64,000 bases of DNA from Rhizobium leguminosarum bv. trifolii WSM2297. GTDB lineage: Bacteria; Pseudomonadota; Alphaproteobacteria; Rhizobiales; Rhizobiaceae. This document shows, in pieces, positions 17,601-26,245 of the stretch. The stretch spans positions 1,011,457-1,075,456 of the forward strand of contig NZ_JH719393.1 of the NCBI RefSeq assembly GCF_000271845.1. Reading direction: 5' to 3'. The notes beneath the pieces are model-generated. The model made no database searches and was not told the origin of the DNA. It was given only the letters and a program-made list of their open reading frames with translations. Position 1 is the first letter of the stretch; each line of letters opens with the position of its first letter. The translations under genes and the position numbers were made by a program.

Positions 17601-19332
17601 AAAGAGGGAGCAGGTGGAAAGGCTCTGGGAGCGGGCAAGCGTGGCGCTCGGCTTTGCCATCGAGCGGGAACGGCGTGTCGCCTACAATGAAGAGCGGAGC
17701 GAAAGCATGGTCGAAGCGACCTCCAGCCAAGCACGCTATCTGATCCCGCCGGCCACTTCCTTCGCCAGAAGCGTCGAGGAGGACGCGCGGCTGGCGCAGC
17801 GTTCGTCCCCGGCCTGGACAGAGCGGGAAGCGATCCTTCGACCGCTGTTGGGGAAGATCTATCGCAATCCGGATGCAGCGCTTGCGGCGCTGAATGCGCT
17901 GGCATCGGATGCCGGAGTCGAACCGCGCAAGCTCGCCGACGATCTTGCCGCGGCCCCCGATCGGCTTGGCCGCTTGCGTGGTTCCGAACTGATCGTCGAC
18001 GGACGCGCGGCACGCAACGAGCGCAATGTCGCAAAGGCAGCCCTGGAGGAACTGCGCCCGCTCGCACGGGCCCACGCAACCGAATTCCGCAGGAATGCCG
18101 AACGGTTCCACGAGCGCGAGGAGAGCCGTCGGGTGCATATGTCGTTATCGATCCCGGCGCTCTCCGAACGAGCGATGGCGCGCTTGCTCGAAATCGAGGC
18201 GGTACGCAGCCAAGGTGGTGACGACGCCTATAAGAGCGCCTTTGCGCTTGCCGCCGAGGACCGCTCGGTCGTGCAGGAGATCAAGGCGGTCAGCGAGGCA
18301 TTGACGGCCCGCTTTGGCTGGAGCGCATTCACCGCGAAGGCGGATGCGGTTGCCGGACGCAACGTGGCCCAACGCATGCCGGAAGATCTGATGCAGGGCC
18401 AGGGCGAGACACTGATCAAACTGTTCGAGGCCGTCAAACGCTTTGCCCAGGAGCAGCATCTTGCCGAGCGCCAGGATCGCTCGAAGATCGTCGCGGCGGC
18501 CAGTGCCGTTCCGACTAAGGAGCCAAGCGAGGAGCCAGGCAAGGAGCCGAGGAAGGAGAATGTCACTGTGCTGCCGATGCTCGCCGCCGTCACCGAGTTC
18601 AAGACGCCGGTCGACGAGGAGGCGCGATCGCGTGTGCTCGCAGCTCCTCTCTATCAACAGCAGCGTGCGGCATTGGCCAACGTGGCTAGGACGATCTGGC
18701 GCGATCCGGCCGGCGCCGTCAGCATGATCGAGGAGCTGATCTTGAAAGGTTTTGCTGCCGATCGCATCGCCGCCGCGGTGTCCAATGATCCAGCCGCTTA
18801 CGGTGCACTGCGCGGCTCCGACCGCCTGATGGACCGGATGCTGGCCTCTGGCCGCGAGCGGAAAGAGGCAGTGCGGGCGGTGCCGGAAGCCGCCGTCCGC
18901 CTGCGCACGCTCGGGTCGTCCTATGTCAATCTGCTTGACGCAGAACGACGGAGCATTACGGCAGAGCGGCAGCGCATGGCGGTTGCCATTCCCGGCCTGT
19001 CGAGAGGGGCAGAGGAGGCGCTCGCGCAACGGGTGGCGCAGCGAAAGAATGGTCGCAAGCTGAATATTCCGGCTGCACCTCTCGATGCAAACATCCGTCG
19101 GGAATTTGCTGATGTCAGCAAGGCACTCGACCAGCGCTTCGGGCGCAATGCCATCATCCGCGGTGACAAGGAGCTCATCAATCACGTGTCGCCGGCGCAA
19201 CGCCCGGCCTTTGCGGCAATGCAGGAAAGGCTGAAGGTCCTGCAGCAGACGGTTCGCCATGAAAGCAGTGAGGAGATTATTGCGGAACGGCGCCAGCGGG
19301 CTGTGAGCCGCGGCCGCGGGATTGATCTCTAG
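14680..19332 (+). CDS. traA: TraA relaxase-helicase
   Basis: 1,550 residues from ATG 14680 (MAIMFVRAQVISRGAG), the conserved start of Ti-type TraA; a longer upstream frame runs into oriT. The N-terminal MobA/MobL-type relaxase domain (about 1-250) carries the HUH motif HIHLM at His143-His145. The central helicase part has Walker A GLAGAGKST at 413-421, then VIDEAGMVSSQQMARV and a late GYAATIHKSQGSTVD motif. The long C-terminal region is helical and repetitive. The protein nicks oriT, stays covalently bound and unwinds DNA for transfer. The usual traF-traB-traH genes do not follow: the next 600 bp are non-coding. Confidence 0.96.
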   Translation: MAIMFVRAQVISRGAGRSIVSAAAYRHRARMIDEQMGTSFSYRGGAAELVHEELALPDEIPAWLGSAISGQSVAKASEALWNAVDAFETRADAQLARELIIALPEELTRAQNIALVRDFVRDNLTSKGMIADWVYHDKDGNPHIHLMTTLRPLTEEGFGPKKVPVPGEDGKPLRVVTPDRPSGKIVYRVWAGDKETMKGWKIAWAETANRHLALAGHEIRLDGRSYAEQGLDGIAQKHLGPEKSALAGKGRELYFAPADLARRQEMADRLLAEPELLLKQLGNERSTFDEKDIAKALHRYVDDPTDFANIRARLMASDQLVLLKPQEIEAETGKLSEPAVFTTRDMLRIEYDMAQSAQALLKRDGFAVSRKHVDAAIKTVESADPKTPFRLDAEQVDAVRHVTGDSGIAAVVGLAGAGKSTLLAAARLAWEGEGHRVIGAALAGKAAEGLEDSSGIKSRTLASFELAWANGRDTLHRGDVLVIDEAGMVSSQQMARVLKIAEGAGAKVVLVGDAMQLQPIQAGAAFRAITERIGFAELAGVRRQRDEWAREASRLFARGEVEKGLDVYAQHGHLVEAGTRQEAIGRIVADWTEARKQAIDRSVSEGRDGRLRGDELLVLAHTNDDVRKLNEALRQVMRAQQALSDSRTFQSARGTREFAAGDRIIFLENARFLEPRARHPGPQYVKNGMLGTVVSTGDKRGDPLLSVLLDNGDKVVFSEDSYRNVDHGYAATIHKSQGSTVDRTFVLATGMMDQHLTYVSMTRHRDRVDLYAAREDFEAKPEWGRKLHVDHAAGVTGELVETGEAKFRPNDEDADDSPYADVRTEDGTVHRLWGVSLPKALEEAGISEGDTVTLRKDGVERVKVQIAVVDGETGQKRYEEREVDRNVWTARQIETAEARQDRIERESHRPDMFKQLVERLSRSGAKTTTLDFESEAGYRAQAQDFARRRGIDHLSLAAVEMEESLSRRFAWIAAKREQVERLWERASVALGFAIERERRVAYNEERSESMVEATSSQARYLIPPATSFARSVEEDARLAQRSSPAWTEREAILRPLLGKIYRNPDAALAALNALASDAGVEPRKLADDLAAAPDRLGRLRGSELIVDGRAARNERNVAKAALEELRPLARAHATEFRRNAERFHEREESRRVHMSLSIPALSERAMARLLEIEAVRSQGGDDAYKSAFALAAEDRSVVQEIKAVSEALTARFGWSAFTAKADAVAGRNVAQRMPEDLMQGQGETLIKLFEAVKRFAQEQHLAERQDRSKIVAAASAVPTKEPSEEPGKEPRKENVTVLPMLAAVTEFKTPVDEEARSRVLAAPLYQQQRAALANVARTIWRDPAGAVSMIEELILKGFAADRIAAAVSNDPAAYGALRGSDRLMDRMLASGRERKEAVRAVPEAAVRLRTLGSSYVNLLDAERRSITAERQRMAVAIPGLSRGAEEALAQRVAQRKNGRKLNIPAAPLDANIRREFADVSKALDQRFGRNAIIRGDKELINHVSPAQRPAFAAMQERLKVLQQTVRHESSEEIIAERRQRAVSRGRGIDL

Positions 19333-19997
19333 AGCTCGCTGAACAACCGGATTGATTGGCTTTCATGCGGTACTGTCCGCCAGCACATGGAGTCAGCTTC
19401 GCAAACAAGCGGCGATCGACGTTTGTTGCCTGCCCGGTTTCACACTGAGGATGTGGCGGCCCCCTCTCTGCTCAGATGTTTGAAAACCCTCACCCAGAAG
19501 CGGAAGTCACCGGAGCGGCCGTCAGAGCGCGCGCCTAAAGCGCACCACGCCGCCGCCGTTTTCGCATTCGATCCGTAAAGCAATCGAGCTGCATCACTTG
19601 TGACTGCGATATCTCCATCACTCCAAATGTCATGTGTGGCCGCGGCGGCGCAACCGAGCGGGTAGTTTTCGAATATTTCGCGCATTGAACAAGCCCCGTT
19701 ACCGTCCGGGAACAGGTGATCAAAATATGCCGGACGTTGATCCCACGAATGGGCCACGATCACGTGCCGTCCCTGGCAGATACGCGCTGCGCGAAATTTC
19801 TCGCACATTCAACATTATGTTGTAACAAACTAAAAAGGCAAGCTATAAAAACACTCGGAATGAGAGTGCTTTCGCGATTCTTTGATACCCTTGCGAGGCA
19901 ATATGCGTGATGTGCCAGTCAATACGAGCAATCCTGACGATCATTATGTAGTATCAAAACCGGTCGTGGCGACGCTCTCGGGTTGCGAGGCCGTTCG
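19333..19997. other. Intergenic region downstream of traA
   Basis: 665 bp with no convincing gene. A 122-codon open frame on the minus strand (19440-19808) has a non-ATG start and no recognisable domain. The region marks the break between the transfer block and the next island. Its right end is AT-rich, carries a GntR-like half-site (19815-19830) and must contain the promoter of the following regulator. Confidence 0.45.
19815..19830. promoter_or_regulatory. Possible GntR operator upstream of first response regulator
   Basis: TTATGTTGTAACAAAC matches the palindromes at 26246 and 27037 (TTTTGTTGCAACAAAA, TTTTGTTATAACAAAA) at about 13 of 16 positions. It lies 168 bp upstream of the regulator gene at 19998. 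The match is imperfect, so this is a candidate only. Confidence 0.4.
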
Positions 19998-20681
19998 ATG
20001 AACGAGCTTTTGGCAATCGTATCGCAAGATGCCGACTATTATTTGATGCTCTCACACATTCTGGAAGAAGCAGGGTATGCAACTGTCCTGGTCGATGTTC
20101 CGAGCGAAGCCGTGCCCGCAGCTGCCGAGCGCGACGCTGCAGCCATCATCGTCGACTGCCAACCGGGTTCGCAAATTTTGGCTGACATCGCATCGAGCCT
20201 GAGGGAAAGGGGACTTGCCAGAGAGGTCATCCTCATCGCGCTTGTCGCCGAAAAAACCGCCTATCTCGACATCCTGAAGGCCAACGTCGATGAGAGCTTT
20301 ACCAGGCCTATGCGGCCGCAACGCCTCCTGTCTTACCTTAACAGTGTTATAGGTGTTTTCCCCGACAAGGCGCCGGGCCGCCTGCTTCGCATGTTCGACG
20401 ATATGAAGTTGGACGCCGGGGGGCGACGTGTTCTAGTGCGGGGCGAGCCGGTCAACCTTAGTCCGATTGAGTTTCGCCTGTTGAGCGGCCTTATGGATAA
20501 CGCGGGCCGCGCTCTCAGCCGTGCCGAGCTGATAAACATTGCTTGGCCGCAGAGAGCATTCGTCGAGCCACGGACGGTCGATGTTCATATCGGCCGCCTC
20601 CGGCGGACGTTGAAGAGTGCACTTGGCCGGGATGTAATCCGCACAGTCCCAAAGGTAGGATATGCGATCGACATCGCCTGA
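19998..20681 (+). CDS. Atypical OmpR-type response regulator (left flank of island)
   Basis: 227 residues: an N-terminal receiver-like domain (about 1-115) and a C-terminal winged-helix DNA-binding domain with NLSPIEFRLLSGLMDNAGR and VDVHIGRLRRTLK. The phosphoacceptor Asp is probably in AIIVDCQPG. The acidic pocket is reduced (VSQDADYY), and the conserved Lys-Pro is Arg-Pro (SFTRPM), suggesting weak or phosphorylation-independent control. A second regulator with the same deviations lies at 30980-31651, closing the island. No histidine kinase is adjacent. ATG 19998 is chosen over the upstream TTG. Confidence 0.82.
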   Translation: MNELLAIVSQDADYYLMLSHILEEAGYATVLVDVPSEAVPAAAERDAAAIIVDCQPGSQILADIASSLRERGLAREVILIALVAEKTAYLDILKANVDESFTRPMRPQRLLSYLNSVIGVFPDKAPGRLLRMFDDMKLDAGGRRVLVRGEPVNLSPIEFRLLSGLMDNAGRALSRAELINIAWPQRAFVEPRTVDVHIGRLRRTLKSALGRDVIRTVPKVGYAIDIA

Positions 20682-20685
20682 AGAA

Positions 20686-20707
20686 TATGAACCTTGTCCT
20701 GTTCATA
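20686..20707. promoter_or_regulatory. Inverted repeat upstream of alpha-oxoamine synthase gene
   Basis: TATGAAC (20686-20692) is perfectly mirrored by GTTCATA (20701-20707) with an 8-bp spacer. It starts just after the stop codon of the response regulator and about 100 bp before the synthase start. A good operator candidate, possibly for one of the flanking regulators. Confidence 0.5.
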
Positions 20708-20808
20708 CCTTCACTAAAAATTTGGAAAAGCTTGCTGTCGCGTTCGTTGTATAAATAGACGCCTCCCTATTAGCGTGTGTTCCGTACAATGTTTGGGAGC
20801 ACAACAAC

Positions 20809-22050
20809 ATGCAAGAGGTTAATCCGGGCCCCGGTTCGCCCACTCTATCCCATAGAAACACCGCCAGCTTGATCAGGCATGCCGGACCTCATTTCGCCGC
20901 GGCTCATCTCGACGGCCTCATGGCGCTTTATGTCAATCCGTCAGACGGTCGGGCGGTGACGCTGCCGGTTTCGGAGAATCGATCGCAACGCCTTGTCGAC
21001 TTTGTTCGCTGCTCCTATCTCGGGCTCGACAATCACCCGTCAATCATCGAGGGTGCGATCGAGGCCCTTCGCCGCTATGGAACATTGCACTGGTCCTGCG
21101 CTAGGACCCGGCTCAATTTTGCGGCGTTGGGAGATCTTGAGGATGCTCTCTCTGATCTTTTCGCGGCAAGGGTCATTACCTACACAACAGTGCTTGCCGC
21201 CAACATGAGCGCCCTTCCACTGATTGCGTCCGGAGTCCTGACTGGCGGCAAAAAGCCAGTGATGGTGTTCGATCGTTACGCCCATGCGACGCTTGCCTTC
21301 AATAAACCTGTCGTTGCCGAAGAATGCGAGGTCCGCACGATAGGCCACAATGATGTTCACGCGCTTGAGGACATCTGCCGTCAGAATGAGACGGTCGCCT
21401 ATGTCTGCGACGGCGTGTACTCCATGGGGGGCTGCGCACCGATCAAGGAGTTGCGCGACCTTCAGGAGCGATACGGCCTCTTCCTTTATATCGATGATGC
21501 TCACGGCATATCGCTCTTCGGAGAAAGGGGTGAGGGCTTTGCTCGCTCGCAAATGCGCGAGGGTCTCGGCGAACGCACGATCATCGCGGCCTCGCTCGGC
21601 AAGGGCTTCGGCGCCTCAGGCGGCATGTTGATGCTTGCAACGCCGTTTCAGGAAGAGATCTTTCGTCGCTTTGCGCTTGCGCATGCCTTTTCAGCCTCAA
21701 TCAATGTTGCAGCGATTGGTGCCGCCCTTGCCTCCGAGGCGATCCACCGCACGCCGGAACTCGGCGTGCGGCAAAGGGCGCTTTCCGAATATATTTCCCT
21801 ATTCGATGAGCTGGTGCCGACCGCACAGGCTGGGTCCCGACTGCCAATCCGCACCGTTGTGATTGGTGACGAGCTTGCGGCAATCGGTGCTGCGAGAGTG
21901 GTGCTGGACGCCGGTTACTATACATCGGCCATTTTCTTCCCGACGGTAGCGAAGGGGAGGGCAGGACTGCGGATATGCCCGACCGGCAGTCACACGGCAG
22001 CCGAAGTGCGCGGCGTCGCTGCTGCCATCAATCGTGCCCTCAACGGCTAA
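20809..22050 (+). CDS. Alpha-oxoamine synthase (PLP-dependent, CqsA/BioF/Kbl-like)
   Basis: 413 residues of the alpha-oxoamine synthase family, PLP enzymes that condense an amino acid or amine substrate with an acyl-CoA and lose CO2. Family marks are CSYLGLDNHPSIIEGAIEAL, VCDGVYSMGGCAPI, the cofactor-stacking region YIDDAHGISLFGERGEG, and the PLP Lys in ASLGKGFGASGG. Members include 8-amino-7-oxononanoate synthase, 2-amino-3-ketobutyrate ligase, serine palmitoyltransferase and the autoinducer synthases CqsA/LqsA. No biotin, heme or sphingolipid genes are nearby. Its location beside a regulator suggests a signalling aminoketone, but the substrate cannot be read from sequence. Confidence 0.85.
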   Translation: MQEVNPGPGSPTLSHRNTASLIRHAGPHFAAAHLDGLMALYVNPSDGRAVTLPVSENRSQRLVDFVRCSYLGLDNHPSIIEGAIEALRRYGTLHWSCARTRLNFAALGDLEDALSDLFAARVITYTTVLAANMSALPLIASGVLTGGKKPVMVFDRYAHATLAFNKPVVAEECEVRTIGHNDVHALEDICRQNETVAYVCDGVYSMGGCAPIKELRDLQERYGLFLYIDDAHGISLFGERGEGFARSQMREGLGERTIIAASLGKGFGASGGMLMLATPFQEEIFRRFALAHAFSASINVAAIGAALASEAIHRTPELGVRQRALSEYISLFDELVPTAQAGSRLPIRTVVIGDELAAIGAARVVLDAGYYTSAIFFPTVAKGRAGLRICPTGSHTAAEVRGVAAAINRALNG

Positions 22051-22065
22051 CGATTGGCCTTCGCA

Positions 22066-22087
22066 CCCCGGGCGCTTTCGCCCGGGG
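22066..22087. terminator. Bidirectional terminator hairpin
   Basis: CCCCGGGCG (22066-22074) pairs perfectly with CGCCCGGGG (22079-22087) around a CTTT loop. It sits between the convergent synthase and binding-protein genes and should serve both. Confidence 0.8.
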
Positions 22088-22095
22088 ATGGCTCC

Positions 22096-23154
22096 TTATC
22101 GGATCCAGGCGTTCCAGCGCTCAAGCATCATCGCGGCGTTTTCATTGATCCATTTGGCGTCGGGAATGACAATGTAATCCCTAATGTCATCATCGCTTGG
22201 CAGCGCCGCTCGTGCGGCAGGCGACATAAGTCCGATCGCCTTGCGACTGGGTGGAGTGCAGAGGAGTTCCTCACAGACCTTGGCCTGCGCTTCAGGATGG
22301 TCAAGCCAGTAGCCGACCAGCTTCAACGCATTCGCCCGGTTCGGCGCGTTCTTGATGATGGTCAAGCGATCACCCACAAGAAAAGAAGCCTGCTTGGACC
22401 AGGCGATCTCGCGTCCTTCCGCCTTCAGGGTGTTTGCGCGTGTCAGCCAGATCTGCCCGATGCTGTAGTCGCCGTTGCGAAAGCCCTGAACGCTCTGATC
22501 ACCAGTCTTCCACCAGAGCGATATCGCAGGGCGGATCTCGTCGAGCTTTTTGAGTGCGCGGTCGACGTCGAGCGGAAAAAGCTTATCCCGTGGTACACCA
22601 TCGGCCAGTAACGCGGCGGCCATGACGCGCCAAGGATCGTCGAAATTCGGAAACGACCGGCCGCCGGGAAATTTTGCCTGGTCCCACATGTCGGCCCAGT
22701 TCGACGGGGTGCCTTCCTTGAAGCCGGTTGGATCGTAGGCCATCAGTGTGGCTGTCGAAAAAAGCCTGGCCCCGGCACCGACACAGGCGTCCTCGACCAG
22801 GTCTGGCTGGCCGCGGAAAGGTTTGCAAAATTCAGTGAGGTCTTCAGAGGTCAGCCGATGTGTTTCAGCGCTCGCCTGGATCTCGCCGTCCGGATAAAGG
22901 TCCCAGGTCACATTGCCAGTCTTGACCATGGCCGCAGCTTTCGCCCGCATCTCTGCGTTCGTTGCCGCGACCGAAACGACTTTGATCCCGCTCTCTTCGG
23001 TGAACGGCTCGAACCAGAATTTTTGGAGCGCAGCATCGTAGGCGCCACCGGTGGTCGCGATGACCACCTGTTCCTCGGCTTGGGTCGCCCCCGCGCCAGC
23101 AAACATGAGGCACGCCGCAAGCAGCAAAGGCTTGATCTCGATTCGCGTTTTCAT
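22096..23154 (-). CDS. ABC transporter substrate-binding protein (polyamine type)
   Basis: 352 residues from ATG 23154, which has GAGGAA 8 bp upstream; the longer open frame beyond it is not supported. A cleavable signal peptide (MKTRIEIKPLLLAACLMFAG up to TQA-EE) sends it to the periplasm. The fold is of the PotD/spermidine-putrescine type: VVIATTGGAYDAALQKFWFE at the start, then YPDGEIQ, TLMAYDPTGFKEG and a C-terminal PDAKWINENAAMMLERW. It is the last gene of a four-gene importer unit on the minus strand. The ligand is unknown and may be the substrate or product of the neighbouring enzymes. Confidence 0.87.
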   Translation of the reverse strand: MKTRIEIKPLLLAACLMFAGAGATQAEEQVVIATTGGAYDAALQKFWFEPFTEESGIKVVSVAATNAEMRAKAAAMVKTGNVTWDLYPDGEIQASAETHRLTSEDLTEFCKPFRGQPDLVEDACVGAGARLFSTATLMAYDPTGFKEGTPSNWADMWDQAKFPGGRSFPNFDDPWRVMAAALLADGVPRDKLFPLDVDRALKKLDEIRPAISLWWKTGDQSVQGFRNGDYSIGQIWLTRANTLKAEGREIAWSKQASFLVGDRLTIIKNAPNRANALKLVGYWLDHPEAQAKVCEELLCTPPSRKAIGLMSPAARAALPSDDDIRDYIVIPDAKWINENAAMMLERWNAWIR

Positions 23155-23188
23155 CGCGTATTCCTCTGTCCCGATGAATATGGCCACG

Positions 23189-24040
23189 TTAGTCCTCCCC
23201 GCGGCCTTTAAGGAGATGGATTGAGCCCATGAGGATGAGTGATATCGCAACGAGCAGCGTCGAAGCCGATGCGATGACCGGGGTAAGATTGAAATCGATA
23301 TCCTCGAACATTTTGCGGCTGATTGTTTTGCCCCCGGTATCGGAGATGAAGAAGGCGACGGTTGCCTCATCGAATGACGCGAGAAACGCAAAAATCGAAG
23401 CGGCAGCCACCGCCGGCGAAATGTTCGGAAGCACAATGCTGAAGAACGCGCGGCTCCGGCTTGCTCCGCAATTCAGTGCGGCAAGTTCAAGCGACGGGTC
23501 GAAGCGCTCGAGTGCTGCGGATACGGTAATGATGACGTAGGGGACCGAGAGCACAGTGTGCGCGACCAGGAAACCAGCAAAATTGCCCGTCAGGCCAAGC
23601 GGCGAGAAAATCAGATACAGCGCAACGCCGAAGACGACATGTGGGACAATCATTGGCCCGAGCGAAAGCGCCTGCAGAAGGGCCTTTCCCGGCAGGTTGC
23701 CCCGAACGAGCCCGATAGCGGCCATTGTTCCAATTGCCGTCGAAGCGATGGTTGTCGACAGCGCAATCTTCAGACTGAAAATCGTCGCCGCGCGCCAGTC
23801 CGGATCGGAAAGAAACTCGCCATACCAGCGAAGCGTCAGGCCCTTCGGCGGGAACTCGATATAGCTGCTATCGTTTAGCGAAATCGGGATGACGAGCAGC
23901 GTCGGCAGTACCAGGAAGAACAGGATTGCGCCAATCAGGGATCCTCCGAGAAGGCGCAAGATTGCCTTGCCATAGGGCCGATGGCTGCTGTTGACGTAAG
24001 AGGCGGCGAATGACGTGAAGGCTCCGGATTCAGTTGACAC
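23189..24040 (-). CDS. ABC transporter permease (PotC-like)
   Basis: 283 residues with about six membrane helices, the first near residues 30-55 (LLGGSLIGAILFFLVLPTLL). The cytoplasmic coupling loop is the EAA-type segment ELAALNCGASRSRAFFSIVLP. It overlaps the end of the PotB-like permease by 11 bp and precedes the binding-protein gene by 34 bp, so the genes form one transcription unit. It forms the inner-membrane channel together with the other permease. Confidence 0.9.
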   Translation of the reverse strand: MSTESGAFTSFAASYVNSSHRPYGKAILRLLGGSLIGAILFFLVLPTLLVIPISLNDSSYIEFPPKGLTLRWYGEFLSDPDWRAATIFSLKIALSTTIASTAIGTMAAIGLVRGNLPGKALLQALSLGPMIVPHVVFGVALYLIFSPLGLTGNFAGFLVAHTVLSVPYVIITVSAALERFDPSLELAALNCGASRSRAFFSIVLPNISPAVAAASIFAFLASFDEATVAFFISDTGGKTISRKMFEDIDFNLTPVIASASTLLVAISLILMGSIHLLKGRGED

Positions 24041-24938
24041 TGTTCATTCCCTTGCTGATGGAAAGGGCCTTGCGGAACACAAGGACAAAGACGAGCGTCG
24101 TGGTAAGAAGGACCGTCGCGAGAGCTGCGGCGAATGGCCAGTCAAGCAGGACGATGGTTTGCTGGCCGATCAGCGTTGCCATCATCAATGCTCCCGGTCC
24201 GCCCACAAGTGCTGGCGTGATATAAAAACCGATCGCCAGAATGAAGCACATGACGCAACCGGCAAAGATTCCAGGCAGGCTAAGCGGCAACGTTACGCGC
24301 ATGAAGGCGCCAATCGGGCCGGCGCCGAGATTGCGGGCCGCCTGTATATATTCGGCAGGAATAGTGCGGAGAGCGTTGCAGATCGGCAGGATCATGAAGG
24401 GCATCAGGACATGTGTCATCGCAAGGATGACGGCGCCCTCGGTATAGAGGAGCTTCAAAGGACTGGTGATGACGCCGGTTTCAATGAGCAAGTCATTGAC
24501 GATCCCGTTTCGCTGCAACAGCACGATCCAAGCGTATGACCGCACCAGCACTGAAGTCCATAGTGGCACGAACACCGCCGCCGCAACGATCATCGCAGTC
24601 TTGCCTTTGGCGTGCGCCATGAGAAAGGCAACCGGATATCCGAGTAGCAGGCTGGCTACAGTCACGATTGCACCCGTCTGCAGCGTGCGAAGCAGGACGT
24701 CGACATAAAGGGGCTCGGAAAAGATGCGCCGGTAATATTCGAGCGTAAAGCCCGGCGCCATGACGCTCAAAGAGATGAGTCGGCCAATCGGATAGATGAA
24801 GCCTCCGGCTAGAAGGAGCATCAGTGGCGCAATAAGCACGAGCGTCAGCGCGTGCGAATAGCGGCGGGCCGAGTGCGAGAATAGCCAGCTTGCTGAAACG
24901 GTCGGTGCGAGTCCGACGTCCTCGACTGTCATCGTCAT
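24030..24938 (-). CDS. ABC transporter permease (PotB-like)
   Basis: 302 residues from ATG 24938, immediately after the stop codon of the ATPase gene; a start at 24932 is also possible, and the longer upstream frame overlaps the ATPase. It has about six membrane helices (for example LTLVLIAPLMLLLAGGFIYP) and the EAA loop QAARNLGAGPIGAFMRVTLP. This is the spermidine/putrescine-type permease that pairs with the PotC-like subunit at 23189. Confidence 0.9.
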   Translation of the reverse strand: MTMTVEDVGLAPTVSASWLFSHSARRYSHALTLVLIAPLMLLLAGGFIYPIGRLISLSVMAPGFTLEYYRRIFSEPLYVDVLLRTLQTGAIVTVASLLLGYPVAFLMAHAKGKTAMIVAAAVFVPLWTSVLVRSYAWIVLLQRNGIVNDLLIETGVITSPLKLLYTEGAVILAMTHVLMPFMILPICNALRTIPAEYIQAARNLGAGPIGAFMRVTLPLSLPGIFAGCVMCFILAIGFYITPALVGGPGALMMATLIGQQTIVLLDWPFAAALATVLLTTTLVFVLVFRKALSISKGMNSVN

Positions 24939-24939
24939 G

Positions 24940-26049
24940 TCATGCCTCCGCGTCGGCGAAGAGCCGCAGGCCATCGCGCTCGGCAATGACATCGACGGGT
25001 GTGCCCGTTACAAAGGACGCTCTCGTCCCATCGGCGGGGATCTGCACCTGAATGATTTCTCCGCTTCCGAAATCGGTACGAACGAGATGAAGGTCGAAGG
25101 AGCCTGAAAAGACCGATGTTTCGATCCGGCCGGGGAGAGCGTTCTTTCCCCCTGCTCCCCGCGCGGCAAGGCCGAGGCGTTCAGGTCGGAGCGCGAGCCG
25201 AACACGATCGCCGATCCTTACAGAGCCCTCGAGACCCGAAACAGAGCCCGGCGCGTCGATGATCACGTCGTCCCCCAGTCTGATCGTCTGGCTCCCGGCG
25301 GTCTCGCCCAGGAATTCTCCCGTCAGGAAGTTCATCTTGCCGATGAAGTCTGCAACAAAAGAACTCCGCGGATTGCGGTAGATGTCCGCAGGGGTTCCGA
25401 GTTGTGCCACTTGGCCCTTGGCCATGACGGCGATCCGGTCGGACATGGTCAACGCCTCCTCTTGATCGTGCGTCACATAGATGACCGTAGCGCCGAGACG
25501 CTGCTGCAACTGCTTGATCTCGAGCTGCATGGATTCGCGGAGCTTCTTGTCGAGCGCCCCGAGTGGCTCGTCCATCAAGAGAACAGGTGGTTCGAAGACA
25601 ATTGCTCGCGCGACGGCCACCCGCTGTTGCTGGCCGCCGGATAGTTCATGTGGGTAGCGCCGGGCGTAGCCGGGCAGTTGCACAAGGTCCAGCGCCCGGC
25701 CAACGCGTTCGGCTCTCAGCTCCTTGCGAATGCCGCGCATCTTCAGCGGAAAGGCGATGTTTTCAGCGACGGTCAGGTGCGGGAACAAGGCGTAACGCTG
25801 GAAGACCATCCCGATGTTACGGCGGTTGGGCGATATGGCCGTGACATCCCGCCCGCCAATTGCGATACGCCCCGCGGTGGGGCTTTCAAAACCTGCGATC
25901 ATTGTCAGCAGCGTCGTCTTGCCCGATCCAGACGGGCCGAGGATCGACAGGAATTCGCCAGCGGGAATGTCCAAGTTTACTTCAGCAACGGCAGTCTGGC
26001 TGCCGTAGGCTTTACCTATGCGATCGATGAAAACAGGCGCACCAATCAA
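24940..26049 (-). CDS. ABC transporter ATP-binding protein (PotA-like)
   Basis: 369 residues. Walker A is GPSGSGKTT near residue 40, the signature is LSGGQQQR, Walker B is VLLMDEPLGALD, and the switch His is in IYVTHDQEEAL. A C-terminal TOBE domain (about 280-360) includes VRLALRPERLGL. It is the first gene of the importer unit and drives uptake through the two permeases downstream. The promoter lies in the 243-bp space shared with the divergent GntR gene, where a palindromic operator is present. Confidence 0.93.
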   Translation of the reverse strand: MIGAPVFIDRIGKAYGSQTAVAEVNLDIPAGEFLSILGPSGSGKTTLLTMIAGFESPTAGRIAIGGRDVTAISPNRRNIGMVFQRYALFPHLTVAENIAFPLKMRGIRKELRAERVGRALDLVQLPGYARRYPHELSGGQQQRVAVARAIVFEPPVLLMDEPLGALDKKLRESMQLEIKQLQQRLGATVIYVTHDQEEALTMSDRIAVMAKGQVAQLGTPADIYRNPRSSFVADFIGKMNFLTGEFLGETAGSQTIRLGDDVIIDAPGSVSGLEGSVRIGDRVRLALRPERLGLAARGAGGKNALPGRIETSVFSGSFDLHLVRTDFGSGEIIQVQIPADGTRASFVTGTPVDVIAERDGLRLFADAEA

Positions 26050-26245
26050 AACGATATCTCCTCCATTTCGCGTGCAGCGACGCGCACTAAAACCTCCCGG
26101 GTCGCTCGTGCGACCAGGTGCTGCGAGTGCAATGCCGAAAAGATCGGCGGCTTTGCGGACATGCCCTTCGGCGGGCCACGACGTTGCGGATAATCACGAT
26201 CCCGTTATGCTGTCACATTGCGTTATCGTTTTTCGATTATGTTTG

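Noticed and set aside
19440..19808. 122-codon minus-strand frame after traA
   Set aside because: Non-ATG start, no ribosome-binding site, no recognised family; reported only as part of the intergenic region.
20809..22050. Housekeeping biotin (bioF) or threonine (kbl) gene
   Set aside because: Neither bio genes nor tdh is nearby, and the context is a regulated island. The alternative cannot be excluded without phylogeny, so only the family is called.
22096..23436. 446-residue version of the periplasmic binding protein
   Set aside because: A clean signal peptide with a good ribosome-binding site begins at 23154; the extension overlaps the permease gene in another frame.
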